From Plantago elongata (lineage: Eukaryota; Streptophyta; Magnoliopsida; Lamiales; Plantaginaceae): a DNA stretch of 37,309 nucleotides. This document shows, one piece after another, positions 10,335 through 23,000 of the stretch. Numbering within the stretch: position 1 is the first letter of the stretch; each line of letters starts with the position of its first letter. The notes below the pieces were generated by a model, which was not told the DNA's origin, did not search any database, and saw only the letters and a program-made list of their open reading frames with translations. Position numbers and translations under genes: made by a program. The stretch is from assembly GCA_036897095.1 (NCBI GenBank), contig JAYMSP010001024.1, positions 1 to 37,309 on the forward strand. Direction: 5' to 3'.

Positions 10335-13300
10335 CTACTTTCTACCTGGTTTACGTTTTAACTCCACAGCCTGTCTCCCTAAACGCTGCGGTGTATGGCC
10401 TTGACCAACTCCGTTAACTGCTTTACGTGATTTCGGGATCATGGACCTGATGCAAATATGAGAATGCAGTTAGCAACCATGTCTCTAATAGATGGAAAAC
10501 ATTTTTAGTTTTTGATGAGCAATAAACTTGGCTTCAACTGGTTAAAATTAAGCTATCATAATAAATACCTGATTTCTGGGCTTTTGGCTTGCTTTACACT
10601 GGGCGTTTGCACCTTCGTACTAATCCCATTGCCAAAGGTTCCGAGCTTTGACTGGTTAAACTGCCAGGCCAAATCTGGCTCGGAGGAATTGCTAGTTCCA
10701 GCATCATGTTCATCTAGGTCATCGATACTATTACCATCGTATTGATTAGCGGCAGAATATAGGTTGAATGACTTTTCAGAATAGTGCTTGGAGGGGTCAG
10801 ATAGATATTTCTGGTAAAATGCATCAGCTGTGTTGACATTATTCGGTTCCCAGCAGCCCAAGGGACTCTCAAGTCCAAGAACATGATCTTGCTTGTTCAC
10901 CATGAGCTTGTCCACCCATTCACCCGGTGCCACCTCTCTATCCTCACCATTGTCTTGGCAAGTGTTGCTGTTTATTATAGGTGGCCACACCGGAGAGTTT
11001 CCAAGAAGCTCGTCTAGGTCCATGGTCGGCCTCTTTTGTCTTATGACAGGATTGTTATGAACCTGTGATACATCATCGATCAAAATTTCAGATGCAAAGT
11101 GTAAGGAGATTTCATGCCAAATCTAGCACCTAAGTTTGTGAACGGTCAAATGTAAATGATACTTATGCCTGGTGAAAACACTACCTCAATGTTTCCTACA
11201 TCTTCCATGGGTTTCCTGAGAACATTTGGTGACTGCATACCCAAATCTCTACCATTTAAAGTATGATGAAAGGGTGAGGGGATGTTGCCAGGACTGTCAA
11301 ATGCCTTTTGCTGCATGGTTACTGGTCCGGCATCTTTTCTTGCTAGGGCAACCTTCAGACTGGCAAGCTATTATATCATGTAGAAAAACAATTGAGCAAC
11401 CAAAAGTGATTCTTTAGTTCAAACAAAAATTTTACGAAATAGATGAAGGACCTGTTCTTTGAGTTCTTTAACATCTGTAGAATCTTTATTAACTCGTGCT
11501 GCTCCTAGTTCCACAGTGGCTACACGTTCGGCAAATTTAAGTGTGCTAATTGTCTCCCCAACAGCATCAGGCTCAGGGCTTATGTGAACAAACATCAATG
11601 TTTTTGCTTGCCCTCCTACACAATACACATGACCACCATGTTATAATAAAATGAAAGAAACAATCATGTAACAAATAGGAAATGTGTTATCCTTACCAAG
11701 TGAATCTTGGAGTAGCTGTGTGAGTTTACTGTTTCTGTAGGGAACATGTGAGTTTTTTTGGGAAAGAGATGATATAACATCACCCAATGCAGACAGGGAC
11801 TTATTGATGTGTTGAGCCTCTTTAAGCCTGTCACCCGTAACTTCAGACTTGTCAACTCTTTCACTTCCAGCTAAATCAACTAAATGCATACATCCCCGAA
11901 GAATATTTCCAGTAGTCAAATCTTTTCCTTGTACGTGAACCGTTAAACAGCTGGATGAAGAGAGGCCAATTTAGAGTACTGTATTTATTATTAGAGCATG
12001 CATTCTTACAAAGGGATTTTTAAAACAAAAGAAGTACTCACCTGTGAGATCGACTACTCCGGTCATTAAGAGCTGTTGCACCCACAACACGATTCTTTTG
12101 TCCAATGTTCATAAGTTGAATCACGTCATAAGTTGAAGAAACGCGAACCAAACTTGCATCTGGTACACTGAGTCCTGTTTGTGAACTATTTCGAATTTCT
12201 AATGTAATCTTAGTTAAAGAATCAACTACAGTTTTTCGCTTGACTATGCCATAATTTTCTGAGAACAATTATATAAATAATAATGAGAAAAAGTAATATA
12301 GAGAAGGATATCTTCTGTTTAAGCCATCAGTCACGAGTAGATCCCTCACTTGTTCATTGTAAATCTCAATCATCTGAACAGACACATCGTAGAGAAAGGT
12401 ATCCTTTCTTTGCTCAGCAAGAAGGAAAAGATCACCGAGAGCTCTGTAGTTCACTCCTCGACTGTGCTCTGTGAGATCTTTCGGTCCTGTCTGAATAATA
12501 TTGAATAGAAAATAACTAAATTAGAGAGCCGAAATAGGTGAAACTGTCAATCCTGTAAGAAATAGGTGAAGCTTCTATCATACCATGGTAAAAGTTTTCC
12601 CTGATCCTGTTTGACCATAGGCAAATATGCAAACATTGTAACCATCAAGAACTGATCTCACCAAGGGTTGGGTATCTGCAAAGACCTCCTCTGAAATAGC
12701 AAATTTAAATATACAAAACAAAAGGTTAGAGGATGTTTAGAATTCACATAATGAGGAAACAACCATGTGTAAAAAGCTAACCTTGAGTTGCAGCAGGCCC
12801 AAAAACTTTGTTAAAGTTGAAAGATTTTCGCCCTTTTCCATTCTTTGCTAGTGTGTTTATTGTTATAATCCCATCCTCCATATGATCCACAATACTAGGA
12901 AAATATTGCCCAGAAAGGAATGGTCTAACACGACAATAGACTCTGATGCTTCCTGGTTGATATACTCAAAGTTAAACCAATTTGATAACATGCAAAAGAG
13001 TCGGATAACATAATTACTGGAACCTAATGTTACCCTTTAGGTCTTGGACTTGGTTATATAGTTTCCGATTCTCCTCGAGTACTCTATGATAACCAGAGGC
13101 TGCATGAGCTAGTCCATTAATATGAAGACCTAAAATGTAAGATCAAATGGCAAGCTGAATTAGAAATAGAGAACTGAGTACGTCTTGACACATTCTTAAC
13201 CTCAATATACTGCAATAACTGGACAATATTCATATAAGGAAACCAATATGGAGTTGAACTCATACCGATATTGTGAAATTCTTCACTAAGTTTCATTTGC

Positions 13301-15650
13301 ATAAACTGCATGCCAGACTTTGTAGCAGAGAGTGTGTGTTTCAGAACCTAGATGAGAAACCAAAATCATGATGTATATTATCAGCTAGCTTGAAGAGGAA
13401 CTGGAGATTGTTAACATGTGTATATCTCATTTTATTGCTCCTTACCTTGATATCATTGTGTTGTTGAGCGACAATCATTTTCCTCTTTTCATTATCTTTA
13501 TCTTCAATGCTGTTTTGAGGCAATTTATCACCTCCCTTTGATAGCAAAGTATTATTTTCCTGAATCTTAGAATGGAAGGTAAAATCAAAAGGAATACTCC
13601 AACTGATTGATTAATCATGAAATTTCTCTAGCAGTTAGACATATGTATAGATTACCTTTCCATTTGAGGAGGAAGCTCTGAATGGAGAAAAATTGCCATG
13701 GGAACTGTTGGAATTAATATGGCTCGCTTTCTTCTGTTAATATATCAAAACATACGCCAATATGAGATATTAAAAACAATATTCAAAATTGTCCATGCAG
13801 AACATTCAAAAATATAAAGGCGTAAAACAATACCGATTCGATTTGACTTGTCATTCGATGTTCAAACTCCTCTACGACCTTACTTAATACAGACTCCACA
13901 AGCTGCAGGGACAAATAACCGTAAGCAGAAACAGAAGTAATGAACAACATATATGAAGATAGAACATTTTAAGGGGGAAAAAAAGAATTTCCTTGACTTG
14001 AATAGATCAAACTTACATTTGGAACTTCCTCAGGCTTCTTATCTAGCAGAATTGCCCGAACAAGCATGCTTAGGGAAGAAGAACTCGGCTGTTTGCAGAA
14101 GAAAATCAAAAAACAAGGAGAAAGAAAGAGAAGATAAATCAGCACTTAAGAGGTGACATTGCATAATGAAGAAACTAATTTTGTCCACAAGTTATTTACC
14201 ATTCTGTTAGCTTCTGCATCATTCGAGCATTTTTCATTCATCGACGCAGTCCTTGACAGTGAATTCATAAATGGCTCTGAATTCTTTCGAACAAATTGTT
14301 TTGCAGATGTATTGGTTTTGGCGTTTCCACTAAATCTCCAAACTCCATTCCCTCCTGATTGTTTCCATTCATTGTATGACTTGAGTGCCAACACGGAATT
14401 CACTACCCGTGAAGATTTTCCTCCCTGAATTAACAATAAAAGTCCCAACATGTCACTATAAATGCATTTTCCCAGTAAAGCATCATGTAGAAACCGAACA
14501 AGCAAGCAATCATCACTTAATTTCCGCGTATACTTTGATTATAATTATCCCATTGGTACTAAATAGACCTACCTCCTCGAGGTCAGAGACCTCAAAAGTG
14601 GGGATCCCCATATCTTGCACGGCCACTAGAAAATTCCTCACATTCTCGAAGTATTGATAAGCGGACAAAGCTGCACCATCTGGTATTAGTGCAGAGTCGG
14701 ACGGACTCTCAACAACCTAAAAAGATAGTGAATATGTTACATTTTGATCCACAAGTCACGACTGAATGATATACTACTAAAGAATTGTAAGTATATCTAT
14801 ATTAACCTTTTGCACAGCCCCAGAGTGAATTTTATTGAGTGCATTGCAGAGAATAATACCACTTCTTAATCCAAGTCTAAATTCATCCTCTGAAGGTTCA
14901 GCAGGCAAATCCCTTGCACCTACTACTCCAACCACTTTCCGCAGCCAAGACGCTGCTTCATATCTTCTGATAGCTACGTAATGAGAAATCAAATTAACAC
15001 ACGAAAGCAATTACGTATATTTGCAGAATTGTTTATTGTCATATAACTATTTTGCATTTAGATTCACTTGGAAATCATAAATCCATGATTGTCTACATTA
15101 TCAAACAGAATTTCCCCCAAAATATCAGTCTATAATTTACATCAGACATTATCTACATTGTATTGTATCCAACCGGAAAGAAGAACAATATATGAGTAAA
15201 CTGTATTTCAATCTGGTAAGTATAAATGTATAATCGCCAATCAGATTTCCAGCGAATTTCCAAATTTATGGACCAAACACTTTTAGAAAGCCAAAAGCAC
15301 CTCCAGCTATTTACCAAACAATATGCTGGACTGGACATTTCAACTCAATCATGTAAAACTGAAGAGTGAAGTTTACTCAAATGAACCGCAAATTAAACAT
15401 CACGAATCAACCGAACAAAATGAGCACGTAGATTACAAACAAATACAGAACATGCCAATATATACAAATCCAGAATGAGTTCATCATTTGCAACAAAATC
15501 AACGAAGAAGAAGAAGTTACCGGCTTCTTCAGCTCTCCTAGCATCAAAATCAATACCGCGAGATCGAACGCCGTGCTGCTGCAAAACATCCTCCACAACA
15601 GACGCAACAGAGAAGGAAAATTCGGATGATGAACCTTCAAAAGCCGCCAT
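10335..15650 (-). CDS. KIN14I: CH-domain KIN-14 kinesin (KIN14I/KIN14G-like), 1000 aa
   Basis: Nineteen exons (all 5'-3' on minus): 15650-15521, 14973-14807, 14716-14573, 14424-14200, 14088-14017, 13902-13834, 13733-13656, 13559-13446, 13347-13266, 13129-13034, 12952-12782, 12690-12584, 12490-12312, 12203-12042, 11950-11697, 11615-11452, 11367-11185, 11062-10569, 10446-10335. Every phase closes and the total is 3003 nt. Start MAAFEG has context gcggctt-free but is the only ATG giving [16 protein letters not shown] calponin-homology (actin-binding type) domain spans ~46-160 ([33 protein letters not shown]). The neck ([15 protein letters not shown]) precedes the motor from ~395 ([10 protein letters not shown]), the order of minus-end-directed KIN-14s. 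Nucleotide motifs are GQTGSGKT (475-482), SSRSHS (594-599) and DLAGSE (624-629). The tail after ~742 is unstructured and basic at the end. The role inferred from the family is a microtubule motor that can link to actin. One intron is AT-AC (separate entry). KIN14G is the main alternative name. Confidence 0.96.
12204..12311 (-). other. U12-type (minor spliceosome) AT-AC intron in the kinesin motor domain
   Basis: On the minus strand the intron starts ATATCCTTCT and ends GATTAC, so its termini are AT and AC. The 5' site matches the U12 consensus ATATCCTT over 8 bases. TTCTTTAACT lies at 12221-12212, close to the U12 branch consensus TTCCTTAAC, with the branch A about 10-11 nt from the 3' splice site, the short spacing expected of U12 introns. 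Removing 12311-12204 joins AAC AGA AG to A TTA GAA, giving [12 protein letters not shown], which matches the conserved kinesin sequence. No GT-AG alternative preserves the frame and this conserved junction. The intron is 108 nt. Confidence 0.9.
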
Positions 15651-17023
15651 CTCAAATTCAAATGATCAATCTCGATTTCAGTCTTTGGCAATTCGCATAC
15701 AAAAACTCATCAAATTGCTTGTTCTATCACTGAGAAGCGAGAATAACAGGCCAAACCAAACAAACCTCTAGGTTTTCGATACTCTAGATCAACCTTAGCA
15801 ACAAATACATACAATACAACAGAGCAAGTAGTAGGAAGAGGAAAAGTTAACACGGAGGAATAATGTAACGCCTTTTCCTTTGTGAAAGCACACTGACTAA
15901 TACTCTAATTCTAATACAGTGAGGATTTGATCATGGCTTCTTCTTCTTCTTCTACTTTCTTCTTTTGTGAAGTGAAACGAAATATCTCTGGATTCTCTCT
16001 CTACAAACTGGAAAGGCTTTCTCTTAGCTTTAGTAGTAGTGATGTGATAAGTTGAGTGTGAGCTCTACTCTTTTGAATTGAGTCTTTTACGAACCTTACT
16101 CCCAACCTACAGCCTCGGATTTGAACTAACTGCTAATGGAACTTCACTTTTATTTTATTTTTTTCTCGATTTTAATAATGTTTCCCTTTACTTTTTCGGT
16201 ATTTTTTATGTTTGGTTCTGAATTCCATGATAAAATGCTAAAAGACCAATTAATGGGTCAATATTTTCTTCTATCAATATTAGAAACTGTTATAAATGGT
16301 GGGACTGTGAGATATGATACGACGAACCTGTAATGTTCAAATTCATTCAAATCATATGGATTATATTAAAGTTGAGGATTGTTCAGTGTATTTTCTTTTA
16401 TTTAAGTAGTAGTAGATTTTTCTGTAATTGGTCATTTTGTTTACAATAGTAATACTATTAGGCAAAGCCACGATGTCTCCTTAATTTTGAATTTCACATA
16501 AATGTCAAACCCACTACCTTTCATAATTCAACTCATAACTGATTTTGTTGAATTATGTTACCATTTTTCTCCTTTTCTTTTCTGATTTTCTAATTAGATT
16601 TAAAATTTTAAAAATGTGGCTATTTTTATTATTATTTTTGGTAAGATAAAATATATTAAGACTTAAAAGTCAATGTCAAAACCTTTAATATAAGTTAGGA
16701 TAGACATTGTTGTTATCATATAAACTGGCTAAACCTTCAATACGCTCTTCTATTATTCTTATGGTTTGATGTATAACGAACTAGGAAAAGCTTATTATTT
16801 ATAAGAAATAGTTACATGATGTCGGAAAAAAATATTAGTCAAGGTTAACCTTATTATATTGTGACTTGAAATACCTTTGTAGTGACATGTGTTGGAAGAA
16901 TCCAATGAAGAGCGGTAATAAATGTATATTAGCGACTAATTGGGAAGCGATTTGAATTGGGAAATGTCCATCAAATAGCCTGTTTTATGTGAAGCCCCGT
17001 TACTTTTAACTATATGAATCTCT
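15651..17023. other. Kinesin leader/promoter side and intergenic DNA
   Basis: The first few hundred bases upstream of the kinesin start should hold its 5' UTR and promoter. A (CTT)n tract at 15937-15953, GAA-rich on the gene strand, is typical of plant leaders. I could not identify a clear TATA box for the minus strand. From ~16100 to 17023 the DNA is AT-rich, with no gene. Confidence 0.4.
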
Positions 17024-17225
17024 TGAGTATATAGATGAAATTGTGCTTATTAAACACACTTAATTATTTTAATTATTTAATCTATAAATAATATTAATTT
17101 CGTATCGTCAATTAAATTCATTCATTCTTTTCTTTAGATACTTTTCTCTCCTGTAATCTGGAGAATAGCTAGAGCTTGTAAACAATTTTCAATCAATATA
17201 CATGTTTCCATTGCTCTTTTCTACA
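17024..17225 (+). repeat. Left LTR of the deleted Copia element
   Basis: Aligns end to end, without gaps, with 17680-17881. Contains CTATAAATA, a plausible LTR TATA box. Confidence 0.82.
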
Positions 17226-17679
17226 TGATATCAGAATTAGGTTGTTGTGTGTATTTGGGAGACTTTCTAATTTCTTGGAAGTCAAAGAAACAACCTAACT
17301 ACTATTAGTTGTTCCTCAACCGAATATCACTTGTATTTACCACTTGTGAAGTGCAGTGGTTGTTATATTTGTTGAAAGACTTTCAGATTCTACATCATGA
17401 ACCAATTACTCTTCATACTGATAGTCGGAGTGTGTATTATCCAAAATGCAGTTCTCCATGGAAAGACGAAGAAAATCCAGCTGGATTATCATTTTACACA
17501 GGAGAAACTTCATGACAAGACCATTAAGATTGTATATATTCGGAGCACATAAAACGTAGCTGATATATTGCAAAGCCTTTGCCTACGGAAGTGTTCTATC
17601 ATTTTCTGTTCAAGATGGGCATCGACAACATCATGCTCATCTTGCACGCGCGCGCTCCCGGAGGGGGGAGGGGGGATCT

Positions 17680-17881
17680 TGAGTATATAAATAAAATCAT
17701 GCTCATTAAAAACACTTACTTATTATAATTATTTTGTCTATAAATAGCATTAGTCTTGTATAGTCAATTAGATTCATTCATTCTTTTTTTTAAATACTTT
17801 TATCTATTGTAATATGGATAATAGCTGGAGCTTGTAAACATTTTCCAATCGATATACATATTTCCATTGCTCTTTTTTACA
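17680..17881 (+). repeat. Right LTR of the deleted Copia element
   Basis: Same length (202 bp) as the left LTR and preceded by the polypurine tract. It also holds CTATAAATA. About 30 substitutions separate the two copies. Confidence 0.82.
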
Positions 17882-17948
17882 AGATCTGATCGAGTCAAAG
17901 CCGAATTACATTGTTGTACACTGTATAATCTGGACGGATGAATATATG

Positions 17949-17952
<4 letters not shown>

Positions 17953-17989
<37 letters not shown>
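17953..17989. repeat. (TA)n microsatellite
   Basis: An uninterrupted TA dinucleotide run of about 18 units, likely length-polymorphic. Confidence 0.97.
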
Positions 17990-17992
<3 letters not shown>

Positions 17993-19924
17993 TAATTGTG
18001 TCCTGAGTAGTTATGTGATTTAATTATGTTTTATTTCAAATAATATGGTATAAAATTATTTTAAAAGAAAACGACCAACATTAATTCATACTAGGCATAA
18101 CTTTCTCAAATTGTGTAGTAATAATTATTTACATTTGAATCCATTCATGTTCATATTCGCATCGGAGAGATAATTACATGACCGTTATTTTCCCACCATG
18201 GCACACCAGGTGACTTGACAAATTATTACATTTACCAAAGAAATATCCCACAATCATGCTTTGAACACGTATTACAAGGTCAATTAAAGAGTAACCCACA
18301 GTATCTTTTCTTGTTCAGAGATGATTACATTTTATAATACTTGTTAAATAGGGCGTTTACGGTGACAAAATCCATGTGCTTCGAGGCCCTAAAGCACATA
18401 TACTAGCTAGCATATCTTGAGGTAAGTGTAGGCTTTTGATGTTTGCTTTGCTTGGTCTCAAAGACGTAACGTTTTGATTTAGATCTTGTTTTCCTTGTAC
18501 GAGCATTTATATTTTTAAACTAATCAATTAACATTAGCTACTTAGTAACATCATAAATTTATTGTAGATATCATATTGTTGTTTTCTGTATAGTTCACAT
18601 TCAATCCATTGTAGTTGTCATTTTATGACAATGAAATAAGTATGAAATTGGTTGATATAAATATAATCATAATAGTAATTCATCATTTTCCCATGTAAAC
18701 AATTATAGCAATAAATATCATTTAAGTTGGAATTTAAACTGCCCATTGCAGTTCACGTGTTAAATACTACCCAATATTAGGATTTAGGAATATCTATTGC
18801 AGAAGCATAGGAAACCAACACTTCCATCTAAGTGATATGTTTTCTGATGTACAATAAACGTTTTTATTTTATTTAAAATGGGTACGAATCATTCTTTAAA
18901 TAAGTGTCACTTGAATTTTTTTTGGTATTAATAAAACATAAACCTTATATACTTTGATTTGTGATGTAATCATGTAACTATATGTAAGCATGTCACTTAA
19001 AATAAACAGTATGAACTACTGATTGAGAATTTAAGATGGGATTTTAGTATAATACACGATGCGGTATATATGAATATATAAGAGTAATACTAGAAGTTAT
19101 GAATCATAGAACACATCGATCATTAAGGTGATAAAATTAAAATGGGCTCGGTCGGCAGACGAAAAGTCATTCTCAGAAAAATTGCATTCCGTTGAAAGCG
19201 GTTAAGTTAGATTGGAAGGTGGTGGTGGTGTAATACAAAATTAACTAAACACATCCACTTCAACAAACTTATAAGTATTCATTCCAAATTTCCAATCCAA
19301 GTCTGATTCTTTTTACCAAACCCTTTTGCTTTCTTTAACTCAAAGTATATATGTTTTACTACGCCACCACACTATATTGACACGGACAATACGAGGTTAT
19401 TTAGCTACATCTTAGAAGCATCCATTTTAATTAATTCAATGAACTTGTAAATGGAATTAATGATAATGATACCAATGACCACAACCTCCATTGATGTAAT
19501 CTGTTATTTTGATAACTTGATCGACTTCTTTCCTATTCGAACAGACACACCTGAAATATCTTAAGTAAATGTCCGGATTGATACTCAAATGAGGCCTTGT
19601 TTGGAGTACCCCCAAGAAATACTAAACGTCCAAGTCACATTATTGTTGAAGGGGCCTTGCTCGAATACACCTATGAGAGTCTTCGAGAGGGTTATCTTGA
19701 AGAGATCGTCTGGCCAAACATGAGAAGATCTTCTAGATTGATCAACATGAGGGGCCCTATTCACCCCTCGAAGATCCCTAGAGAATGAAATATTTGCTGA
19801 AGTTGTATAATACGAGACTGTTGTGTTCGTATTAATATCCCTTTCTCTCACCTATATAAATAATTGTCATTGGTGATATATGCATTTATTAACCTCAAAC
19901 ATCATTAAACATTAAATATCACCT
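17990..19924. other. Intergenic, no gene recognised
   Basis: AT-rich DNA. An open stretch around 19597-19851 is open on both strands but shows no domain I can name. Confidence 0.45.
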
Positions 19925-20010
19925 TTGGACAACGAAGCGCAACTCAGTTGGTAAGACATTTCACCTCCAATCAATAGGTAGGGGGTCCGAATCACCCTCT
20001 AGCCGTTTAA
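19925..20010 (+). mobile_element. tRNA-derived SINE head (pol III A and B boxes)
   Basis: The sequence agcgcaactcagttgg (~19936-19951) fits an A box, and ggtccgaatca (19984-19994) is close to the B box GGTTCRANTCC. Between them, catttcacctccaatcaa matches the region around the anticodon arm of plant tRNA-derived SINEs, where CTCAGTTGGT ... CACCTCC is a common pattern. It does not fold into a clean tRNA, so a functional tRNA gene is unlikely. The SINE body probably continues toward ~20130, but its 3' end and target duplication were not found. Confidence 0.6.
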
Positions 20011-23000
20011 AATAAAATAAAATTATCTCCTTTGATGCGCACACTCCGTATAATGTTAAATTAAACTTGGTTTAACAGTCCATACGGACTGAAGGGTTTC
20101 ATACCGTCATACCCTTCTTTAGCCGACAAACAACTAGCTTGATCTTTAGCAATCACATGTAATTTGATGTGCTCATAGCATACAAATACCCTTCTAAAAT
20201 TTCAATTTAATTAGAGATCATATAAACTGACAATTTATTGAGTTACAATATTAAATTAATACATGAATTTAAATTGTATTAATTCAGGTCGGGTTTTTTT
20301 TCTATAAACTTGTGACAAAGAATTTGTGGTTAGAATTTTTCATAAGTTGACAGCTAAAGTTTTCTGTTTAATTAACTCTACTAACATAGTTACATGCAAC
20401 TTATTTGATTTTTAAATAATTAGATAAATATTCACAATAATTTCATTAGAAAATACTTGCATCATTTTTATTTTTCAAAAAGGCCAAGATGATATATGTC
20501 AGGCAAAAGATTCCGAGAATGCAAGCATGGGGACAAGCATAAGCAAAATACATCAAAGTTAATATTGTATCACTAATTTAATAATAGCCACCCAACATTA
20601 AATTCCAAGGGTGTTATCATCAAGTTAAATCCAAGGGGTGTTATCGTCTAATCAAATTGTGCCCAACAACTTAACGTTCGAAAAATTTCAAATATTATGT
20701 TCGTTCCCGAAGCTGGCAGGTATGGACTATGGACTATGGAGCGCCCAGTTTGGGCCCCTCTGAGAATTTATGTGCTAATTAATGAGATTGTAATATTGGG
20801 CGGGCGAGTCCATGTAGCAATATTAAGGTTGGTTGGTTATACTGGAGCGACCATCTCCCCATTTAAATAGAATATTATATATAAAAAATTCAATTTTAAT
20901 TAAAAATGCCACTCAAATTCTATTTCAATTAATTCCTTAAAGATACTAATGGAGTATAGTATATTAGTATTATATATTTGGCCAAGGTGTTGATTATTAT
21001 TTGAAGAAGTTAACTCGTACCAGGAGTGTGCAAACCAACAAATGATTTACTAATGATTCATAATAGTTTTTGTTAAAATTTGATTTCCATGAAAAGTTAT
21101 GTTTGATACTATATTATTTAATAAAAGGAAGCTTAAATTGTAATAGAGAATTGAATGGAATAATTAATTAAATTAATTTATTTTAATTGAAAAAAGTCAG
21201 TGCTTAAATCAATTATTAGAGTGCTTCTGTTATTTTAATGGTTACCTGTTATTTTAAGTATTAACACACTCTTAAGACTTTGACCTCCACCGATCCGTAT
21301 AGATGTTAAATTTTTAAATACTTTATCCTCATCGAAATTTATTCTCCTTTTTCGTCACAAAAATAAGTGAACTATGAAGATTGTGCATTATTATATACAT
21401 GCAAAAAATAAATAATAAAATGAACAAAGATTTTATATTATTTAAACGAAGAAAGAATTAAAAATGAACAAGACATGGATAGTTTCATGATAAAATTATT
21501 CGACAAATTAATAGTTACTATCCAATTGATATATGATCGAAAAATATATTTTTCATATCACATATATATATGGAAGTAAGTGGACAAGTGTTCATATGTT
21601 TACCTATTCATGATTATGAATTTCACATGCTGCGAAAGTGTTAATTGATAAGCCAAATGTACTAGAGGTTGAGTGGTTGCATAATTTGATGAATGGTAAA
21701 TGTATTGGTATTTGATTCTGAACCTGCATTATTATCCTCCGTCTGGAACACACCTCTATCTGCTGACAAACACTCATCTTATTCCTTCCTAAGAATCATC
21801 TTTTATCCATCCAAATTCATACCTGGTCACTTAGATATGAATCCCATGGTACATCTACCTAAATTGCATCTAAGTACATATAGTTCTCTAGTTTCATTAA
21901 TCTTTCTACATTATCGACATCGAGTATTGAGACCTTACAAGACTAAATACGTAATATGATAGTTAGATGTACACAATAACGATTTTTATAACTGTAGTTA
22001 AAGGTTATCCAGAGAATTACAAAACATTATTCCATAACAAAACAAATTAATTACTCTATATTTTTGCAGAGATACATCATGACATGAAGGTATAAACTTA
22101 GGATACGTTTTGTTGTGGAATAAGCACTTTTGAAGAGGGAAAAAATCTAAGATGCAAAGCTATATGCATCACAGCTTTCATCTTTTCCATGGGGCAGACC
22201 ACTTGATGGCAAATGTTGTTTGGCTTATGCCACTTATCCCTTACTAATTTAGCCGTTGCTTAGTCAATCAACACTTCACCCATTTTTACTTATATTTTCC
22301 CATGAATAATATACTTATTTTAATCCTCCTGCAAAATTATTTACAACTATACGGATCTATAGATTCGAATTAAGTTCGAACATTGTACGACTAACTCGTG
22401 AACGTATCTGTTTGATCACAAGTTTAACTCCATTACCGGATCAAATAAGTTCAAACCCTAGGACTTACTTACAGTTTATTTATGAACTATTGAAAGTTTA
22501 ATGTGCTTAAAAACTCAAAGTCCTCTAACAATTGCCATTGTTGATGATAGGTTCATGTAATAGCATGATATAGGTTGGGAATTGGGAAGATTAAGTGTGT
22601 TTGACAACCACAAAGTATGTTTAAGTATTAAAACAAGTAATGCTTTTGATTATGAAAAAGTATGGGGAAATGATGAAGACATTTTATTTGTGGTATAAAC
22701 CATCGTGGTAGGGCTTCATGGAGGAACCCAACTTTGTTGCACAAGGCATCATGAAAGCACATATAGCAGGCACCCTCTCTTCTTTCTTCTTTTTGTTTCT
22801 TGTTTTCTGCTTTTCCATATATATTTATTTATTTCATTTTTGTTTTTTTATTAAACTTTTACAGGTGAACAAATGATGATGGAGATATATGATCATTAAT
22901 TTCTATATTCCACTTCCATATCAATCCCTCCTAACATGACATCAAATAGCAGTAGTATAGAGGCACAGACCCACGTACATTTCAGGGACTGCAATTTCGA

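Larger units (their letters stand above)
17024..17881 (+). mobile_element. Internally deleted Ty1/Copia retrotransposon, 858 bp
   Basis: Two 202-bp direct repeats (17024-17225 and 17680-17881), both starting TGAG and ending ACA, enclose only ~454 bp. Directly after the left LTR, TGATATCAGAAT resembles the usual tRNA-Met primer site TGGTATCAGAGC. Directly before the right LTR lies a purine tract (gaggggggaggggggat). The interior retains the 3' end of pol: CEVQWLLYLLKDF and ITLHTDSRS (RNase H), then in other frames KIVYIRS and ADIL. Most of gag and pol is missing and the remaining frame is shifted. I counted about 30 mismatches between the LTRs, so the insertion is old. I see no clear 5-bp target duplication (flanks tctct and agatc). 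Confidence 0.82.

Noticed and set aside
18374..18399. Short perfect inverted repeat atgtgctt...aagcacat
   Set aside because: Only an 8-bp stem around a 10-base loop, with no extended pairing. Too small for a miRNA precursor and expected by chance in this much DNA.
19585..19851. Overlapping open frames on both strands
   Set aside because: Neither protein resembles a family I know. Mutual openness of both strands suggests a composition effect.
19925..20010. Functional tRNA gene
   Set aside because: Pol III boxes are present, but acceptor and anticodon stems do not pair cleanly. A SINE head fits better.
21693..21959. 88-codon open frame as a gene
   Set aside because: No recognisable domain, no splice partners or promoter, and composition like the flanking non-coding DNA.
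22640..22770. Possible microRNA precursor
   Set aside because: No known mature plant miRNA sequence was recognised and no convincing long hairpin was found by eye.
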